In this document: one piece after another, positions 18,388 to 28,912 of the stretch
Numbering within the stretch: the first letter of the stretch is position 1
How the letters are laid out: each line of letters begins with the position of its first letter
Source: Clostridiales bacterium
Lineage (GTDB): Bacteria; Bacillota; Clostridia; Saccharofermentanales; Saccharofermentanaceae
Length of the DNA stretch: 64,000 nt
NCBI GenBank assembly: GCA_017554745.1
Contig: JAFZHS010000015.1
Span: 1 to 64,000, forward strand
Direction of reading: 5' to 3'
Notes under the pieces: generated by a model
Database searches by the model: none
Told to the model about the DNA's origin: nothing
Seen by the model: the letters and a program-made list of their open reading frames with translations, nothing else
Program-made: the position numbers and the translations under genes

Positions 18388-18418
18388 ACCTTCTCCTTTC
18401 GGGAGAAGGTTTTTTCTT
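18388..18418 (+). terminator. Riboswitch-controlled terminator before metK
   Basis: A 9-bp stem (ACCTTCTCC / GGAGAAGGT) with a TTTCG loop is followed by a T-run. It is the expression platform of the SAM-I riboswitch. Confidence 0.92.
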
Positions 18419-18449
18419 TACCAGGGCATTGAACGGAAAGGAAAAGAAT

Positions 18450-19640
18450 ATGAGAAACAAAAAAGGAAATTGGCTGTTTACTTCAGAATCAGTTACTGAG
18501 GGACATCCTGACAAGATCTGCGACCAGATCTCAGATGCAGTGCTTGATGCCATCTTGGAGCAGGACAGCACGGCGCGCGTAGCTTGCGAGACCTGCACTA
18601 CAACAGGCATGGTGCTCGTAATGGGTGAGATCACGACATCTGCGTATGTCGATATCCCTTCCATCGTCAGAAATAAGATCAAAGAGATCGGTTATAACTC
18701 CAGCGAGATGGGCTTTGACAGCCATTCCTGCGCTGTTCTGACATCTATTGATGAACAGTCTCCCGATATCGCCATGGGCGTTAACGAGTCTTACGAGGCG
18801 CGTCACGGCGGTGAGAAGGAGCTCGATACAGGTGCAGGCGACCAGGGCATGATGTTCGGTTATGCAAATGACGATACGCCTGAACTTATGCCTATGCCTA
18901 TCGCTCTTGCGCACAGACTTACCAGACGTCTTACTGAGGTCCGTAAGAACGGTGCTGATTTCTTAAGGCCTGACGGAAAGTCACAGGTCACAGTCGAATA
19001 TGAGAACGATAAGGTCAAGAGGATCGATGCGGTCGTTATTTCCACTCAGCACAGCGCTGATGTTACTCTTGAAGAGCTTGAAGCTTATATCAAGGAGAAT
19101 GTTATCAAGGCCGTCATTCCTGCAGATCTTATGGATGAAAACACAAAGATCTACATCAACCCTACGGGCAGATTTGTAGTAGGCGGACCTCAGGGTGACT
19201 CCGGTCTTACGGGAAGAAAGATCATCGTTGATACTTACGGCGGATTCGCACGTCATGGCGGCGGATGCTTCTCCGGTAAGGATCCGACGAAGGTTGACCG
19301 TTCCGCATGCTACATGATGCGTTATGTCGCTAAGAATATCGTAGCGGCAGGCCTTGCTTCAGAGTGCGAAGTCCAGGTAGCTTATGCTATCGGTGTAGCA
19401 AAGCCCGTTTCCGTGATGGTCGATACATTCGGAACAGGCAAGATCGATGATGACAAGCTTACGGAGATCGTAAATAAGGTATTCGATTTGAGACCCGCTG
19501 CGATCATCAGGGATCTTGATCTCAGAAGACCTATCTATTCACAGACTGCAAGCTATGGCCATTTCGGAAGAACAGATGTCGAGCTCCCTTGGGAGAAGAC
19601 AGATAAGGCCGAGGAGTTAAAGCAGCTCGCAGGAATCTGA
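18450..19640 (+). CDS. metK: S-adenosylmethionine synthetase
   Basis: Makes SAM from methionine and ATP. The 396-residue protein has the signatures [30 protein letters not shown] and [19 protein letters not shown], with all ATP- and methionine-binding blocks present. The ATG at 18450 has GGAAAGGA upstream; an in-frame TTG 21 bases earlier overlaps that site and is unlikely. Expression is governed by the S-box riboswitch. A terminator follows, so metK is probably monocistronic. Confidence 0.98.
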   Translation: MRNKKGNWLFTSESVTEGHPDKICDQISDAVLDAILEQDSTARVACETCTTTGMVLVMGEITTSAYVDIPSIVRNKIKEIGYNSSEMGFDSHSCAVLTSIDEQSPDIAMGVNESYEARHGGEKELDTGAGDQGMMFGYANDDTPELMPMPIALAHRLTRRLTEVRKNGADFLRPDGKSQVTVEYENDKVKRIDAVVISTQHSADVTLEELEAYIKENVIKAVIPADLMDENTKIYINPTGRFVVGGPQGDSGLTGRKIIVDTYGGFARHGGGCFSGKDPTKVDRSACYMMRYVAKNIVAAGLASECEVQVAYAIGVAKPVSVMVDTFGTGKIDDDKLTEIVNKVFDLRPAAIIRDLDLRRPIYSQTASYGHFGRTDVELPWEKTDKAEELKQLAGI

Positions 19641-19663
19641 TTTAAGGACAATCGTTATTTATA

Positions 19664-19705
19664 AAGCCCGGTTAGAGTCTCAACTTTAGCCGGGCTTATT
19701 GTTTT
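19664..19705 (+). terminator. Terminator after metK
   Basis: AAGCCCGG and CCGGGCTT form an 8-bp stem that extends inward with further imperfect pairs and is followed by ATTGTTTT. Confidence 0.75.
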
Positions 19706-19756
19706 CGAAAAGTATGTTTGTTAGCATTTTGAAAAGCATTGCAAAGAAGAACGGTT

Positions 19757-22105
19757 ATGAGCAAAGATTCCAAAGACAAAAAGACCTTATCTTTGACGAT
19801 AGCTGATGTCGGCACTGAGATAGAGGATGCCAAGGTCACATGCATAAAGGTGTTCTGCCCGAGAAGAGAGACCAACTTCGTCTCTTTTCTTTGCGACGGA
19901 AGATTTACCGTGGCAGGCAAATCAAAGGTTGATGTCGTCGAGGGCGGGACATACATAATCTCAGGCAAAGTAACCGAATGGAATAACAGACCGCAGGTGA
20001 CGCTTAAGAAGATAAGTGTAGACGAAGAGGCCGGAGACGCTCCTCTGATCGCTTCTTTCCTGGCTGACAATATAAGCGGATTGGGCAAAGCCACCGCCGA
20101 AATCCTCGCTGAGAAATTCGGTCTGGAGATCCTTAAGGTGCTCACGGAGACACCGGAGATGGCTGCTTCTGAGGTAAAAGGTCTTTCAGCTTCCAGAGCA
20201 ATGGAGATCTGCGATAAGGTCACGGAAAATATCGAGTTCTTTACCCAGGGGCTCGAAGCTAAGCTGATGGGCTTTTCGCAAGCGCAGATAAAGCTCCTGA
20301 AGAGCAGCGGAAGGCTTGATTGCGGGAGTATAAGGAAAGCTCCGTTCGCGCTTATGGGACACGGCATCGCAGGCTTCGATCTTTTGGACAGGATCGCGCT
20401 TGGCGAAGGAGTAGACGTGGAATCACCTGACAGGATCGCGGCAGCGCTTTATCAGGCCTGCATGTATCTTCACGAGGAGACCAAGTCGACGGCGCTTATG
20501 CCTCAGGATGTAAGGCGCAGGGCGCTGGAGTACGTTAATGTCAGGGAGACGAAGCTTACTTCTGAACAGTTCTCGGAAGTGTACAGGGCAGCGGCTCAGA
20601 TCGCGATCGACGATAAAAGGATCGCCATATACAAATACGAAGACGGCAAGTGCGTAGCATGCGATGTGGAAGACCAGGACGCAAAGTTTGCGACCATGAG
20701 TTACTTCTCGTCTGAGCTCGCAATCGAAAGACGCATCAACGAAATGCTGAAGACTAAGATAAATCCGCCTGCGAGGGATGAGAGTGACAGGATCCTTAAG
20801 GATGTCGCTTCTGATCTTGGCATCATACCGGATAAGTCGCAGCTTGATGCTCTTTATCTTTGCATGTACAGCCCTGTCAGCATTATTACCGGCGGCCCGG
20901 GAACGGGTAAGACCACGATAATGGGTATCCTGGGAGAATACTTCAGGAGAAATAAGATAAGCTGTCTTTTTGCCGCTCCTACGGGCAGGGCTGCCAAGAA
21001 GCTTTCGGAGGCCAGCGGATATGAGGCATTTACCATCCACAGGCTTCTCGGTGTCAGAAGGACGATCAGTGCTGACGAAGACGAGCTCCTTCCGGATGAC
21101 CGGGCGGGCCAGTACAACAGTCTCCTTTTTGTCCACGGCAAGGATAATCCTTTAGAGTGCAGGGTGATCGTTGTAGATGAGATGTCCATGGTCGATACGA
21201 TGCTCTTCAGACATCTTCTTGAAGCGACAGCCAAGGGTACGTCAGTGATACTTGTCGGCGATCCCGACCAGCTGCCGTCTGTAGGCTGCGGCGATGTGTT
21301 AAGGGACATCATTTCGTGCAGTTCTATCCCGAAGGTCAGGCTTGAAGCTCTGCACAGGCAGTCTGATGACGGCACTATCGCTTCCAATGCAGGTCTTATC
21401 CTTAACGGTAAAGAGCCTAAGAGCATTGGCGATGATTTTGAGATCATCAGTTGCAAGACTGAAGAGGAAGCGAGCGAGACGATCTCCAGGCTTATCGTGG
21501 AGCATATGAAGGAAGATATTATCTGTCTTACACCTACAAAGAATGAGAATGTCGCACTGGGTACGGTACAGCTTAACAAGATGATCCAGGCGCTCGAAGT
21601 GAAGGATGAGCTGAAGGTGCTTAAGAGAGGCCAGAGCCTTACGCTTCACGTGGGTGACCGCGTAATGCAGAATAAGAATGATTATTCGACCGAATGGCTT
21701 GATCCTGTGACAGGCGAAGTCCAGCAGGGTATTTTCAATGGCGAGCTCGGCGTCATAAGTGATATCAATCCTTTGAATTCATCTGTCAGTATCGCTTTTG
21801 ATGAAGGCAAGATCGTTGAGTATAAAGGAAAGCTTCTCGAGAATATCGAACTCGCTTATGCAGTTACGGTGCATAAGTCGCAGGGATGCGAATTCGACAG
21901 GGTAATTATCGCATTAGGAAAGATGAATCCGCTTCTTTATAAGCGCAGTCTTCTTTATACGGCGGTCACCAGGGGCAGGATGAATGTCACTATCGTCGAA
22001 GTCGAAGGAACGCTTAATAAGTTCCTGAATGCCCCTAAAGATGATGTAAGACAAACATGCTTAAGAGATCTTCTTAAGACTGTTGACCATCGAAGGAATA
22101 AATAA
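19757..22105 (+). CDS. recD2: RecD2-type 5'-3' DNA helicase (RecD/TraA family)
   Basis: DNA repair and replication-fork helicase used by bacteria without RecB and RecC. The 782-residue protein has an OB-like N-terminal region (TCIKVFCPRRETNFVSFLC) and helix-hairpin-helix repeats (about 95-190). Two RecA-like domains then carry the P-loop GGPGTGKTT at 379-387, Walker B VDEMSMVD, GDPDQLPSVG, the SH3-type YAVTVHKSQGCEF block and the final YTAVTRGR. The ATG at 19757 is preferred over an upstream TTG. It overlaps comF by one base (TAATG), so the two are translationally coupled. Confidence 0.93.
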   Translation: MSKDSKDKKTLSLTIADVGTEIEDAKVTCIKVFCPRRETNFVSFLCDGRFTVAGKSKVDVVEGGTYIISGKVTEWNNRPQVTLKKISVDEEAGDAPLIASFLADNISGLGKATAEILAEKFGLEILKVLTETPEMAASEVKGLSASRAMEICDKVTENIEFFTQGLEAKLMGFSQAQIKLLKSSGRLDCGSIRKAPFALMGHGIAGFDLLDRIALGEGVDVESPDRIAAALYQACMYLHEETKSTALMPQDVRRRALEYVNVRETKLTSEQFSEVYRAAAQIAIDDKRIAIYKYEDGKCVACDVEDQDAKFATMSYFSSELAIERRINEMLKTKINPPARDESDRILKDVASDLGIIPDKSQLDALYLCMYSPVSIITGGPGTGKTTIMGILGEYFRRNKISCLFAAPTGRAAKKLSEASGYEAFTIHRLLGVRRTISADEDELLPDDRAGQYNSLLFVHGKDNPLECRVIVVDEMSMVDTMLFRHLLEATAKGTSVILVGDPDQLPSVGCGDVLRDIISCSSIPKVRLEALHRQSDDGTIASNAGLILNGKEPKSIGDDFEIISCKTEEEASETISRLIVEHMKEDIICLTPTKNENVALGTVQLNKMIQALEVKDELKVLKRGQSLTLHVGDRVMQNKNDYSTEWLDPVTGEVQQGIFNGELGVISDINPLNSSVSIAFDEGKIVEYKGKLLENIELAYAVTVHKSQGCEFDRVIIALGKMNPLLYKRSLLYTAVTRGRMNVTIVEVEGTLNKFLNAPKDDVRQTCLRDLLKTVDHRRNK

Positions 22106-22914
22106 TGGGAGCTGCATCAGGAAAAACTATTGATACAGGGTTTGTAGAAGAGATAAGAGGCGCGCTTAGAGGTGCAATAGATCTTATCCTTCCATACAGA
22201 TGTGCCGTTTGCGGCCGTGTCTCTGATACAGAGGACAGATTCGATTCTTATAACTCTCTTTATATGGAGCTGTACGGACAAAGTCCTGATCTTCATATCT
22301 GCGGGAAATGCCTTTCGTCTCTTAATATTCAGGACGAAGACCGCAGATGGTTCCTGTGTCTTTCCAATCCGGTCTCAGGTGATCCGTGCCCCGGGCTCGC
22401 GCTCTATATGCCTTTTGAATACAAGGGCCTGGTAGAACTGGTAATTCCAAAGATAAAGTTCGGTAAGAAGTATGAACTGGCAAGATTTTTCGGATGTGTA
22501 TTAGGATCTGCTCTGCAGGGCGAAAACATATCAGCGGATCTTGTAGTTCCTGTCCCGTTATCCAAGAAGCGTTTGGAAGAAAGAGGGTTTAACCAGGCAG
22601 GGGAGATAGCTTTCCCTGTAGCAAAGCTAAACGGCATTCCTTATGCTGATGACTGTCTGATAAGAATAAAAGAAACGATGCGACAATCGGATATAACTGA
22701 TAAAGGAATGCGCGCCGTTAATGTCTCGAATGCTTTCAGGGTAAGTGATGACTGGGATGTAACAGGGCTTAATGTAGTTGTTATTGATGATGTCGCGACT
22801 ACAGGATCGACACTGCACGAGGCGGCTTTAGCGCTTTATAAAGCCGGGGCTTCGAAGGTCCTCTGCGCAGCTTTTGCGGGCAACAGAAGCCTTAAGAATG
22901 CCGAGCCGTTCTAA
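22105..22914 (+). CDS. comF: ComF-family phosphoribosyltransferase-like protein
   Basis: ComF proteins help single-stranded DNA entry or processing during natural transformation; similar proteins (GntX) also occur in non-competent species. The 269-residue protein has a zinc ribbon (C33, C36, C66, C69), a PRTase core and the PRPP-binding motif VVVIDDVATTGSTL near the C-terminus. It also has the family block VPVPLSKKRLEERGFNQA. It is translationally coupled to recD2. Together with comEA and the Tad locus elsewhere in the window, it fits a transformation system, though comEC is not seen. Confidence 0.9.
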   Translation: MGAASGKTIDTGFVEEIRGALRGAIDLILPYRCAVCGRVSDTEDRFDSYNSLYMELYGQSPDLHICGKCLSSLNIQDEDRRWFLCLSNPVSGDPCPGLALYMPFEYKGLVELVIPKIKFGKKYELARFFGCVLGSALQGENISADLVVPVPLSKKRLEERGFNQAGEIAFPVAKLNGIPYADDCLIRIKETMRQSDITDKGMRAVNVSNAFRVSDDWDVTGLNVVVIDDVATTGSTLHEAALALYKAGASKVLCAAFAGNRSLKNAEPF

Positions 22915-23004
22915 GTCAAAAAAAATTGCAAATTGCACAAAACACAGATTCATTTTTCTGCCTGATGATCTCCGAGAAACAAGTCCCCGGGATGTATAAT
23001 GTAT

Positions 23005-23020
23005 TTGGGATAATAAGAAT
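23005..23020 (+). promoter_or_regulatory. 16-base upstream element, copy 1 (shared by the lipoprotein pair)
   Basis: TTGGGATAATAAGAAT lies 17 bases before the start of the first lipoprotein gene and is repeated exactly before the second. GATAAT could serve as a -10. The rest of 22915-23037 is AT-rich with no other feature that I can see. Confidence 0.5.
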
Positions 23021-23037
23021 AAAGTGGGGACATTGGT

Positions 23038-25419
23038 ATGAGAAAAATCAGACCTATCTCTTTTGTTATGGCATTAATTCTGCTTATAACTATGCTTCCG
23101 TCCTGTTCATCAGGAAAGAAAGGCAGCAAAGTAGTTAAAGCTGATGATCCGTGGTACGAGACGACCAGGTTTAAACTGGAGAAAAACCTCAAGCCGACAG
23201 ATCAGGAAGGAGATTCCATACTCTGCGCAAGCGATGACAGATTGTTTTTCGCTTATTGCTATTCCAGTGACAGGTGGGGCACCAGCACAACAAAACTGGA
23301 CACCTATGATTATGACGGTAATCTGATCAGCAGCATTAAGCTAACTTGTCCTTCTATGGATGGTTTTCGTATTGGCAGAATCTATTCTCTGAGCTGTAAT
23401 CCGGACGGAAAGACTATCAATGCGATCCTCTATTATCGTTCCGACAGTTCGTATGCTCATGCATTTGCAAATATCGATATTGAGACTGGTATAGTATCTG
23501 ACATTAAAGATGCTTTTAGCGGTGAAGCTGCAAATGGGCCGGGTGACGGAGTATATACCATTACCAGTATAGGTGATTATCAAATAGCGGAGCTTGGAAC
23601 TGCCGGTACAGTGAATGGAGGTTATGTGCTGTATTTATACAAAGATACAGATTTTGTAGCCGTGCTTGATATGTCGACAATAAACCTCAGGTATCTGTTC
23701 GATGGGTTTTCAATAGATGTGTCTTCTGATTCTTTGTTTGTCGTTGGCTGTGAAACGACAGATATCATTACCATGGAATTTGATCTGAGAAACGGAAAAC
23801 TCAAGAATAAAAGTGTATTGACAGCGTCAGATGATGACGGAATAAACTTTGCAGATTATATTGCAACAGATAAAGGTGATCTTTGCAAGATCGACTCATT
23901 CGGAAATATCTCTATGGTAGATTTCAGCACCATGACGGCTAAGACAATAGTCGATACAAACTGGTATTCACCACGTTATACGCTGGTTAAAGCAGATGAA
24001 CGATTCTATCATTCCCATATAGTCAGCTGTTCCGAAGAAAGAACTGTCATTCTGGACGGTGAGACAACTTTGTATGGACTCGATGAAATGAAAACGGAAC
24101 AATATGCAAGGGTGTTAACCAAGGCGGATAAGAATCCTAATGCAGGAAAGCAGATAATCGAACTGGCATTGCCTCTTGATACAGGACTTACAGAATATCT
24201 TGCTCAATCCATATATGCGTTCAACGCGACTGATGACGAATACTACATAAGGTTATGGGATAATTACAAGTCAGGATTCAATGTCGGGCGGTCTTTAGGT
24301 AATATTGATATTGATGACGAGAAAATGTACCAGATGATTCAGGACCTGAAGGGCGATGAAGCGCCTGACCTTGTGATCGGTATCCAGAATACTTACGCGA
24401 TGCGTGACGATGTCTTTATGGATCTGTCGGATTTCTTAGAGCCTGAAGTCGCGGAAAAACAGTTTAACAATGTCATAGAAGCAGGAAGGATCGACGGCAA
24501 GCTGTACTTCCTGCCGGTAACGCTGGAGATCGAAGGCCTTGTTACTAATAAGGATCTGATCGGGCCTGATGATGTCGGTATTACTTTTAAAGACTTTGAC
24601 AGACTTATAGAAGAAGACATGTACGGATATTCACCATACGATTATCCGTATTCGATGTACTATAACAAACTCTCGTTTTTCCTGTCTTGTATAGATACGA
24701 AGGGTGCCATTGACGGACAGACTATCGAATTCGGCACAGATCAATTCCGTGCTGCGGCTGAATATGCGCGGGCAAACTTCGTGTACGATGACCAAAAGAG
24801 CATGCCGGATAACGATTATATGAAAGAATTTAACAGGAACAGAGGCGAATGCTATTATGCAAAGATCGATGATTTCCTTGATTTTGTTCACGCATGCTAC
24901 AGACAGGACGGACAATATGTCATTATAGGCACGCCTTCCGTAGATGCATCCGGACCGAGATTCAAAGCCCTTGAGACGATATCTGTATCAGCAACAACTG
25001 ATGTCGCTGAAGGCTGCAAAAAGTTTATCAATTTCCTTTTCGCAGGAAGCGCATTTGCTTCAAGCGATTGTGAATTCTGGCAGATAGTAACTAATAAGGA
25101 GATCATGAACAAAAATGTTGAGACACTTTTCATTCGCAATAACGAGTCGCAAGATCGACTGATAAAGTCAAAAGACAGCGGTGCCGTAAGGGATACAGCG
25201 GGAACGGAAAAGGCCGAAGGCTATAAGTATGCGACAGAGGATATGCGTGAGAGTTTTCTAAGCAGCCTGTCGTCTATCTCAACATACTATTACGAGGATA
25301 AGAAGATAGTGCAATTTGTTTCCGAGGAGCTGGCGCCATATTATGCAGGCGACCGTTCACTTGACGATGTCATATTGTACCTGAATGACAGAGCGGCCAA
25401 ATATGTAAGGGAGATGTAG
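23038..25419 (+). CDS. Large lipoprotein with solute-binding-protein-like C-terminal half (paralog A)
   Basis: A 793-residue secreted lipoprotein with a hydrophobic signal, ending in a lipobox with Cys at about residue 23 (MLPSCSSG). Residues 30-360 contain repeated Tyr-Asp and beta-strand-rich segments that look like a beta-propeller or similar repeat domain. Residues 375-790 resemble extracellular solute-binding proteins of sugar ABC transporters (NPNAGKQIIELALP, APDLVIGIQNTYAMRDDVFMD, DGKLYFLPVTLEIEGLVTN). No permease or ATPase gene is nearby, so it may be an orphan binding or surface protein. The paralog B follows 57 bases later. Confidence 0.75.
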   Translation: MRKIRPISFVMALILLITMLPSCSSGKKGSKVVKADDPWYETTRFKLEKNLKPTDQEGDSILCASDDRLFFAYCYSSDRWGTSTTKLDTYDYDGNLISSIKLTCPSMDGFRIGRIYSLSCNPDGKTINAILYYRSDSSYAHAFANIDIETGIVSDIKDAFSGEAANGPGDGVYTITSIGDYQIAELGTAGTVNGGYVLYLYKDTDFVAVLDMSTINLRYLFDGFSIDVSSDSLFVVGCETTDIITMEFDLRNGKLKNKSVLTASDDDGINFADYIATDKGDLCKIDSFGNISMVDFSTMTAKTIVDTNWYSPRYTLVKADERFYHSHIVSCSEERTVILDGETTLYGLDEMKTEQYARVLTKADKNPNAGKQIIELALPLDTGLTEYLAQSIYAFNATDDEYYIRLWDNYKSGFNVGRSLGNIDIDDEKMYQMIQDLKGDEAPDLVIGIQNTYAMRDDVFMDLSDFLEPEVAEKQFNNVIEAGRIDGKLYFLPVTLEIEGLVTNKDLIGPDDVGITFKDFDRLIEEDMYGYSPYDYPYSMYYNKLSFFLSCIDTKGAIDGQTIEFGTDQFRAAAEYARANFVYDDQKSMPDNDYMKEFNRNRGECYYAKIDDFLDFVHACYRQDGQYVIIGTPSVDASGPRFKALETISVSATTDVAEGCKKFINFLFAGSAFASSDCEFWQIVTNKEIMNKNVETLFIRNNESQDRLIKSKDSGAVRDTAGTEKAEGYKYATEDMRESFLSSLSSISTYYYEDKKIVQFVSEELAPYYAGDRSLDDVILYLNDRAAKYVREM

Positions 25420-25442
25420 TTTTCTATTTGCACATAAAAATA

Positions 25443-25458
25443 TTGGGATAATAAGAAT
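25443..25458 (+). promoter_or_regulatory. 16-base upstream element, copy 2
   Basis: Identical to the element at 23005-23020 and 18 bases before the start of paralog B. Its retention in the same place suggests that each copy has its own promoter. Confidence 0.5.
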
Positions 25459-25476
25459 TGTATGGGGGAGGAAACT

Positions 25477-27867
25477 ATGGGAAAAATCAAGTTTTTTTCA
25501 GTGGTAATGGCTATTGCCATGCTGATGCCGGTACTGACTTCCTGTAAGTCGGGCAGGAGAGGGAAAAATGTAGTCAAAGCAGATGATCCCTGGTACGAAT
25601 CGACCAGGTTCGAACTTTCACAAGACCTAGGACAGAACGACAGTGTAGGCGCATCGTACGAACTATGTGCAAGCAATGACAAAGTGTTTTACTTGTATTG
25701 CTTTTCCAAAACCTTTTGGGCTACCTCAACAACAGTTATCGATTCTTATGATTTTGACGGCAATATGGTTAACCGTTCTTATGTTTCGTATCCGGACGGT
25801 ATCATGATCTCTCAATTTTATGCTGTTCATGCGGATCCTGAAGGAAGAACTATAAATGCGATTGGTGAAGTCTGGTCTGATGATATCAGAGGCCCGGCAT
25901 TTATTGATATTGATACTGAGACCGGAAAGATAACAAAATTGCAGGAATTCTTTAATATCAGAACTAAGTCTTTAATGAAAGATACGGCTGCCAATTATGA
26001 TTTTACATACGCAGGAGCATATACTTTGGCGATTTTGAGGCTCGGACGTGAGAGGTATCAACTGTTTTTGTACAAGGATTCTGAGTTTGTCTGTGAACTT
26101 GATTGTTCGGAATTGAAGATCAGAGATTATTATGATGGTTTTTCGGTAGATGAATCTACAAACACCTTTTATGCTGCAGTGGTTGAAGGTAGTGACAACG
26201 TGAGTGTGGAATTCGATCTGCAAACAGGAGCACTTAAGAGCAAGAAGTCTTTTATGGAAATGGGAGATACCGAGGTTAATTTCTCGGAATATGCTGCAAC
26301 TTCTGATGGCGATATGTGTAAGATGGATTCGCTCAGGAATATTATGAAGATCGATATAAGCACAATGACTCCTAAGACGGTAATCGAAAACAGCTGGTAC
26401 AATCCGATTATTACTAATGTAACAACTGGTGAGAGTGAATTTGGAGACAATTATTACTTCTATTCGGATATCTTAAGTTGTAATGATGAAAGAACACTCA
26501 CCCATGAATTAGAAGTTGAATTTTATGGGATTGATGACTATACCCGTCATGATTATATTACGGTAATTTTGAAGTCTGATAAAAATCCTAATGCTGGTAA
26601 AGAGATAATCGAATTGGCGCTGCCTCCTAATTCCGGTATGTCAGAATACCTTGCAAAATCCATATATGAATTTAACAAAACTGACGATGAATACATTATC
26701 AGGATATGGAGCAAGTATAATACCGGATTTGCAGTAGGAAGAACACTTGCCACTGTCAGCGAGGATGACCAGAAATTATATGAGATGATCCGGGATCTTA
26801 AAGGCGATGACGCTCCTGATCTTGCAATAGGAATCCAGCAGAATTATGCGATGCGTGACGATGTCTTTATGGACTTGACCGGATTCCTTGATCAGGACAT
26901 TTTGGATAAACAGTACACCAATATCATCGAAGCAGGAAGAATAGACGGCAAGTTGTACTTTTTGCCTGTGACATTGGAGATAGAAGGCCTTGTTACAAAT
27001 GCGGACATAATAAAAGACGGTGCAGTCGGAATAACTTTTGATGAGTATGATCAGCTGATAAAAGATCATATGTACGGTTATTCACCATATGATTATCCGG
27101 ATTCGAGATCTTATAACAGAAACTCATTTATTTTGTCTTGTATAGATACTAAGAGTGCCATTGAAGGTGAGAGTGTTAACTTCGGGACTGAACAGTTCCG
27201 TACCGTTATAGAATACGCAAAAGATAAGTTTAGGTACGAAGATGAAAGCAGTATACCGTCAGAATATGTATTCGATTTCAACAGGAACAGAGGCGAATGC
27301 TATTACAAAAAGATGAGTTATTATCTTGATTTTGTGCATGCCTGCTTTAGGCCCAATGAAAACTACAGGATCATCGGAACACCTTCCGTAGATGCATCCG
27401 GTCCGAGATTCAAGGCGCTAGAGACTATATCAGTATCTGCTAATACAGATATTGAGGAAGGCTGCAAAAAGTTCATTAATTATCTTTTCTCAGGCAAGGC
27501 TTTTGATTCCGAAGAGTGTGACTTTTGGGGAATAGTGACTAATAAGGAGATCATGTCCAGGAATATTGATGATCTGACTGTCCGCAACAACGATGCATAT
27601 GAGGCTCTCGTGCTGGCGAAAAGGAGCGGCGCCGTAATGCAGACTGCAGGTGCTGAAAAGGCAAATGGTGATAAGATCGCGACAGATGAGATGCGTGAGA
27701 GTTTCTTAAACAGCATGTCAACGATCTCAACTTACTATTACGAAGATCACAAGATCGTAGAGTTCGTGCTTGAAGAGATCGCGCCTTATTATGCCGGTGA
27801 CAGGACTCTTGATGAGACCATAACCATTTTGGATGACAGAGTCACGCGTTATGTCAGGGAGATGTAA
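25477..27867 (+). CDS. Large lipoprotein with solute-binding-protein-like C-terminal half (paralog B)
   Basis: A 796-residue tandem paralog of the preceding gene, with the same layout: lipobox Cys near residue 24 (LTSCKSG), a long beta-rich N-terminal region, then a solute-binding-like region. Long blocks are unchanged between the two, for example VDASGPRFKALETISVSA and YAMRDDVFMDL. The N-terminal repeat region differs more, suggesting that ligand or surface contacts have diverged. The ATG at 25477 has GGGGGAGG six bases upstream; the earlier ATG at 25462 overlaps that site. No transporter partner is present. Function is unknown. Confidence 0.75.
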   Translation: MGKIKFFSVVMAIAMLMPVLTSCKSGRRGKNVVKADDPWYESTRFELSQDLGQNDSVGASYELCASNDKVFYLYCFSKTFWATSTTVIDSYDFDGNMVNRSYVSYPDGIMISQFYAVHADPEGRTINAIGEVWSDDIRGPAFIDIDTETGKITKLQEFFNIRTKSLMKDTAANYDFTYAGAYTLAILRLGRERYQLFLYKDSEFVCELDCSELKIRDYYDGFSVDESTNTFYAAVVEGSDNVSVEFDLQTGALKSKKSFMEMGDTEVNFSEYAATSDGDMCKMDSLRNIMKIDISTMTPKTVIENSWYNPIITNVTTGESEFGDNYYFYSDILSCNDERTLTHELEVEFYGIDDYTRHDYITVILKSDKNPNAGKEIIELALPPNSGMSEYLAKSIYEFNKTDDEYIIRIWSKYNTGFAVGRTLATVSEDDQKLYEMIRDLKGDDAPDLAIGIQQNYAMRDDVFMDLTGFLDQDILDKQYTNIIEAGRIDGKLYFLPVTLEIEGLVTNADIIKDGAVGITFDEYDQLIKDHMYGYSPYDYPDSRSYNRNSFILSCIDTKSAIEGESVNFGTEQFRTVIEYAKDKFRYEDESSIPSEYVFDFNRNRGECYYKKMSYYLDFVHACFRPNENYRIIGTPSVDASGPRFKALETISVSANTDIEEGCKKFINYLFSGKAFDSEECDFWGIVTNKEIMSRNIDDLTVRNNDAYEALVLAKRSGAVMQTAGAEKANGDKIATDEMRESFLNSMSTISTYYYEDHKIVEFVLEEIAPYYAGDRTLDETITILDDRVTRYVREM

Positions 27868-27880
27868 ACGGCCTTAAATC

Positions 27881-28912
27881 TCAGGCAACGCCTAAGATCC
27901 TTAACAGGCTTGCGGTAAATACATACAGGAAATCGATCATGCCTGCTGCGAGTACCAATACAAGCCATACACGCTTTACGCTGAATTTCCTGTTCTTGCG
28001 GAGTTCATCGTGAAGAGGGGTAGTAATGTTCTTGAACAGGATTACCTTCTTCTTGGTGAGTCTTCCGACTGTGATCTTAAGGATCGAGATTCCTCCGTCG
28101 CAGAGGAAAGGAAGACCGATGATGAAGTAAAGGAGCGGTACGCGGCAGTAGATCGCGAAGAAAGCAATGAAGAATCCAAGTGATCTTGAGCCTGCGTCGC
28201 CCATTAGCATTTTCGAAGGGTGGAAGTTATAAAGCAGATAAGCAAGGATCGTAGGGATGAATGTGATCGAGACAAGGATGGCGTTGTCATCGAGCAGAGA
28301 GTCTGCCATAAACGCGAGAAGGAAAGTCGTAAATACCGCAAGAAGCGAGAGGGTACCTGACAGACCGTCGATTCCGTCAGTGGCATTGGTCGCATTGATG
28401 GATACGATGAAGAGTATTACCGCGAGCACATAGAAGAGCACGGGGTTAAGGTCAAAGTAAGTGCCTGTGACCGCGATATAGACGCGTGTGCCGAAGAAGT
28501 GCACGCAGATGAAAGCGGCGACCAGGGATACTGCTACGTCGAGAGCGCCCTTGATATATTCGTTCCAGGGATTCTTGGACCTGTCATCAAGCCATCCCGT
28601 TATCATCTCGGCCAGAACGGCGATAAGGCCGAAGCCAAGTCCGGCAACCGCGTTGCCGCTCTCAAAAAGGCCCTTGTCTGAAGTTACGGGGTTTATAAAG
28701 AAGCAGATGACCGTCGAAATGATCAGGAATACCAGAATAAAGTAGAATCCGACGCCTGTCGGCTTGCCGACATTGACCTCTGAGCCCTGGGCAAATTTAC
28801 GGCCGCGGTCGTGGCCTAAGATAAACTTCTCACCCGGAAGGAATCTGAGAAGAATCATTGTAATGGCAAAGCCGGCAACCAGGCCGATAGCCATTTTGTA
28901 AATAAAGTCCAT
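27881..28912 (-). CDS. mraY: MraY-family polyprenyl-phosphate sugar-phosphate transferase
   Basis: Integral membrane enzyme of about ten helices that joins a nucleotide-linked sugar phosphate to undecaprenyl phosphate. It has the catalytic aspartates in GWLDDRSK, NATNATDGIDGLSG, and MGDAGSRSLGF. The last is followed by a cytoplasmic loop with PLHDELRK instead of the HHHFE of classical MraY. The 343-residue length fits MraY, so lipid I synthesis for peptidoglycan is likely. It stands alone outside a cell-wall cluster, so a WecA/TagO-like role in another surface polymer cannot be ruled out. GAGGGCGG lies before its ATG. Confidence 0.78.
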   Translation of the reverse strand: MDFIYKMAIGLVAGFAITMILLRFLPGEKFILGHDRGRKFAQGSEVNVGKPTGVGFYFILVFLIISTVICFFINPVTSDKGLFESGNAVAGLGFGLIAVLAEMITGWLDDRSKNPWNEYIKGALDVAVSLVAAFICVHFFGTRVYIAVTGTYFDLNPVLFYVLAVILFIVSINATNATDGIDGLSGTLSLLAVFTTFLLAFMADSLLDDNAILVSITFIPTILAYLLYNFHPSKMLMGDAGSRSLGFFIAFFAIYCRVPLLYFIIGLPFLCDGGISILKITVGRLTKKKVILFKNITTPLHDELRKNRKFSVKRVWLVLVLAAGMIDFLYVFTASLLRILGVA

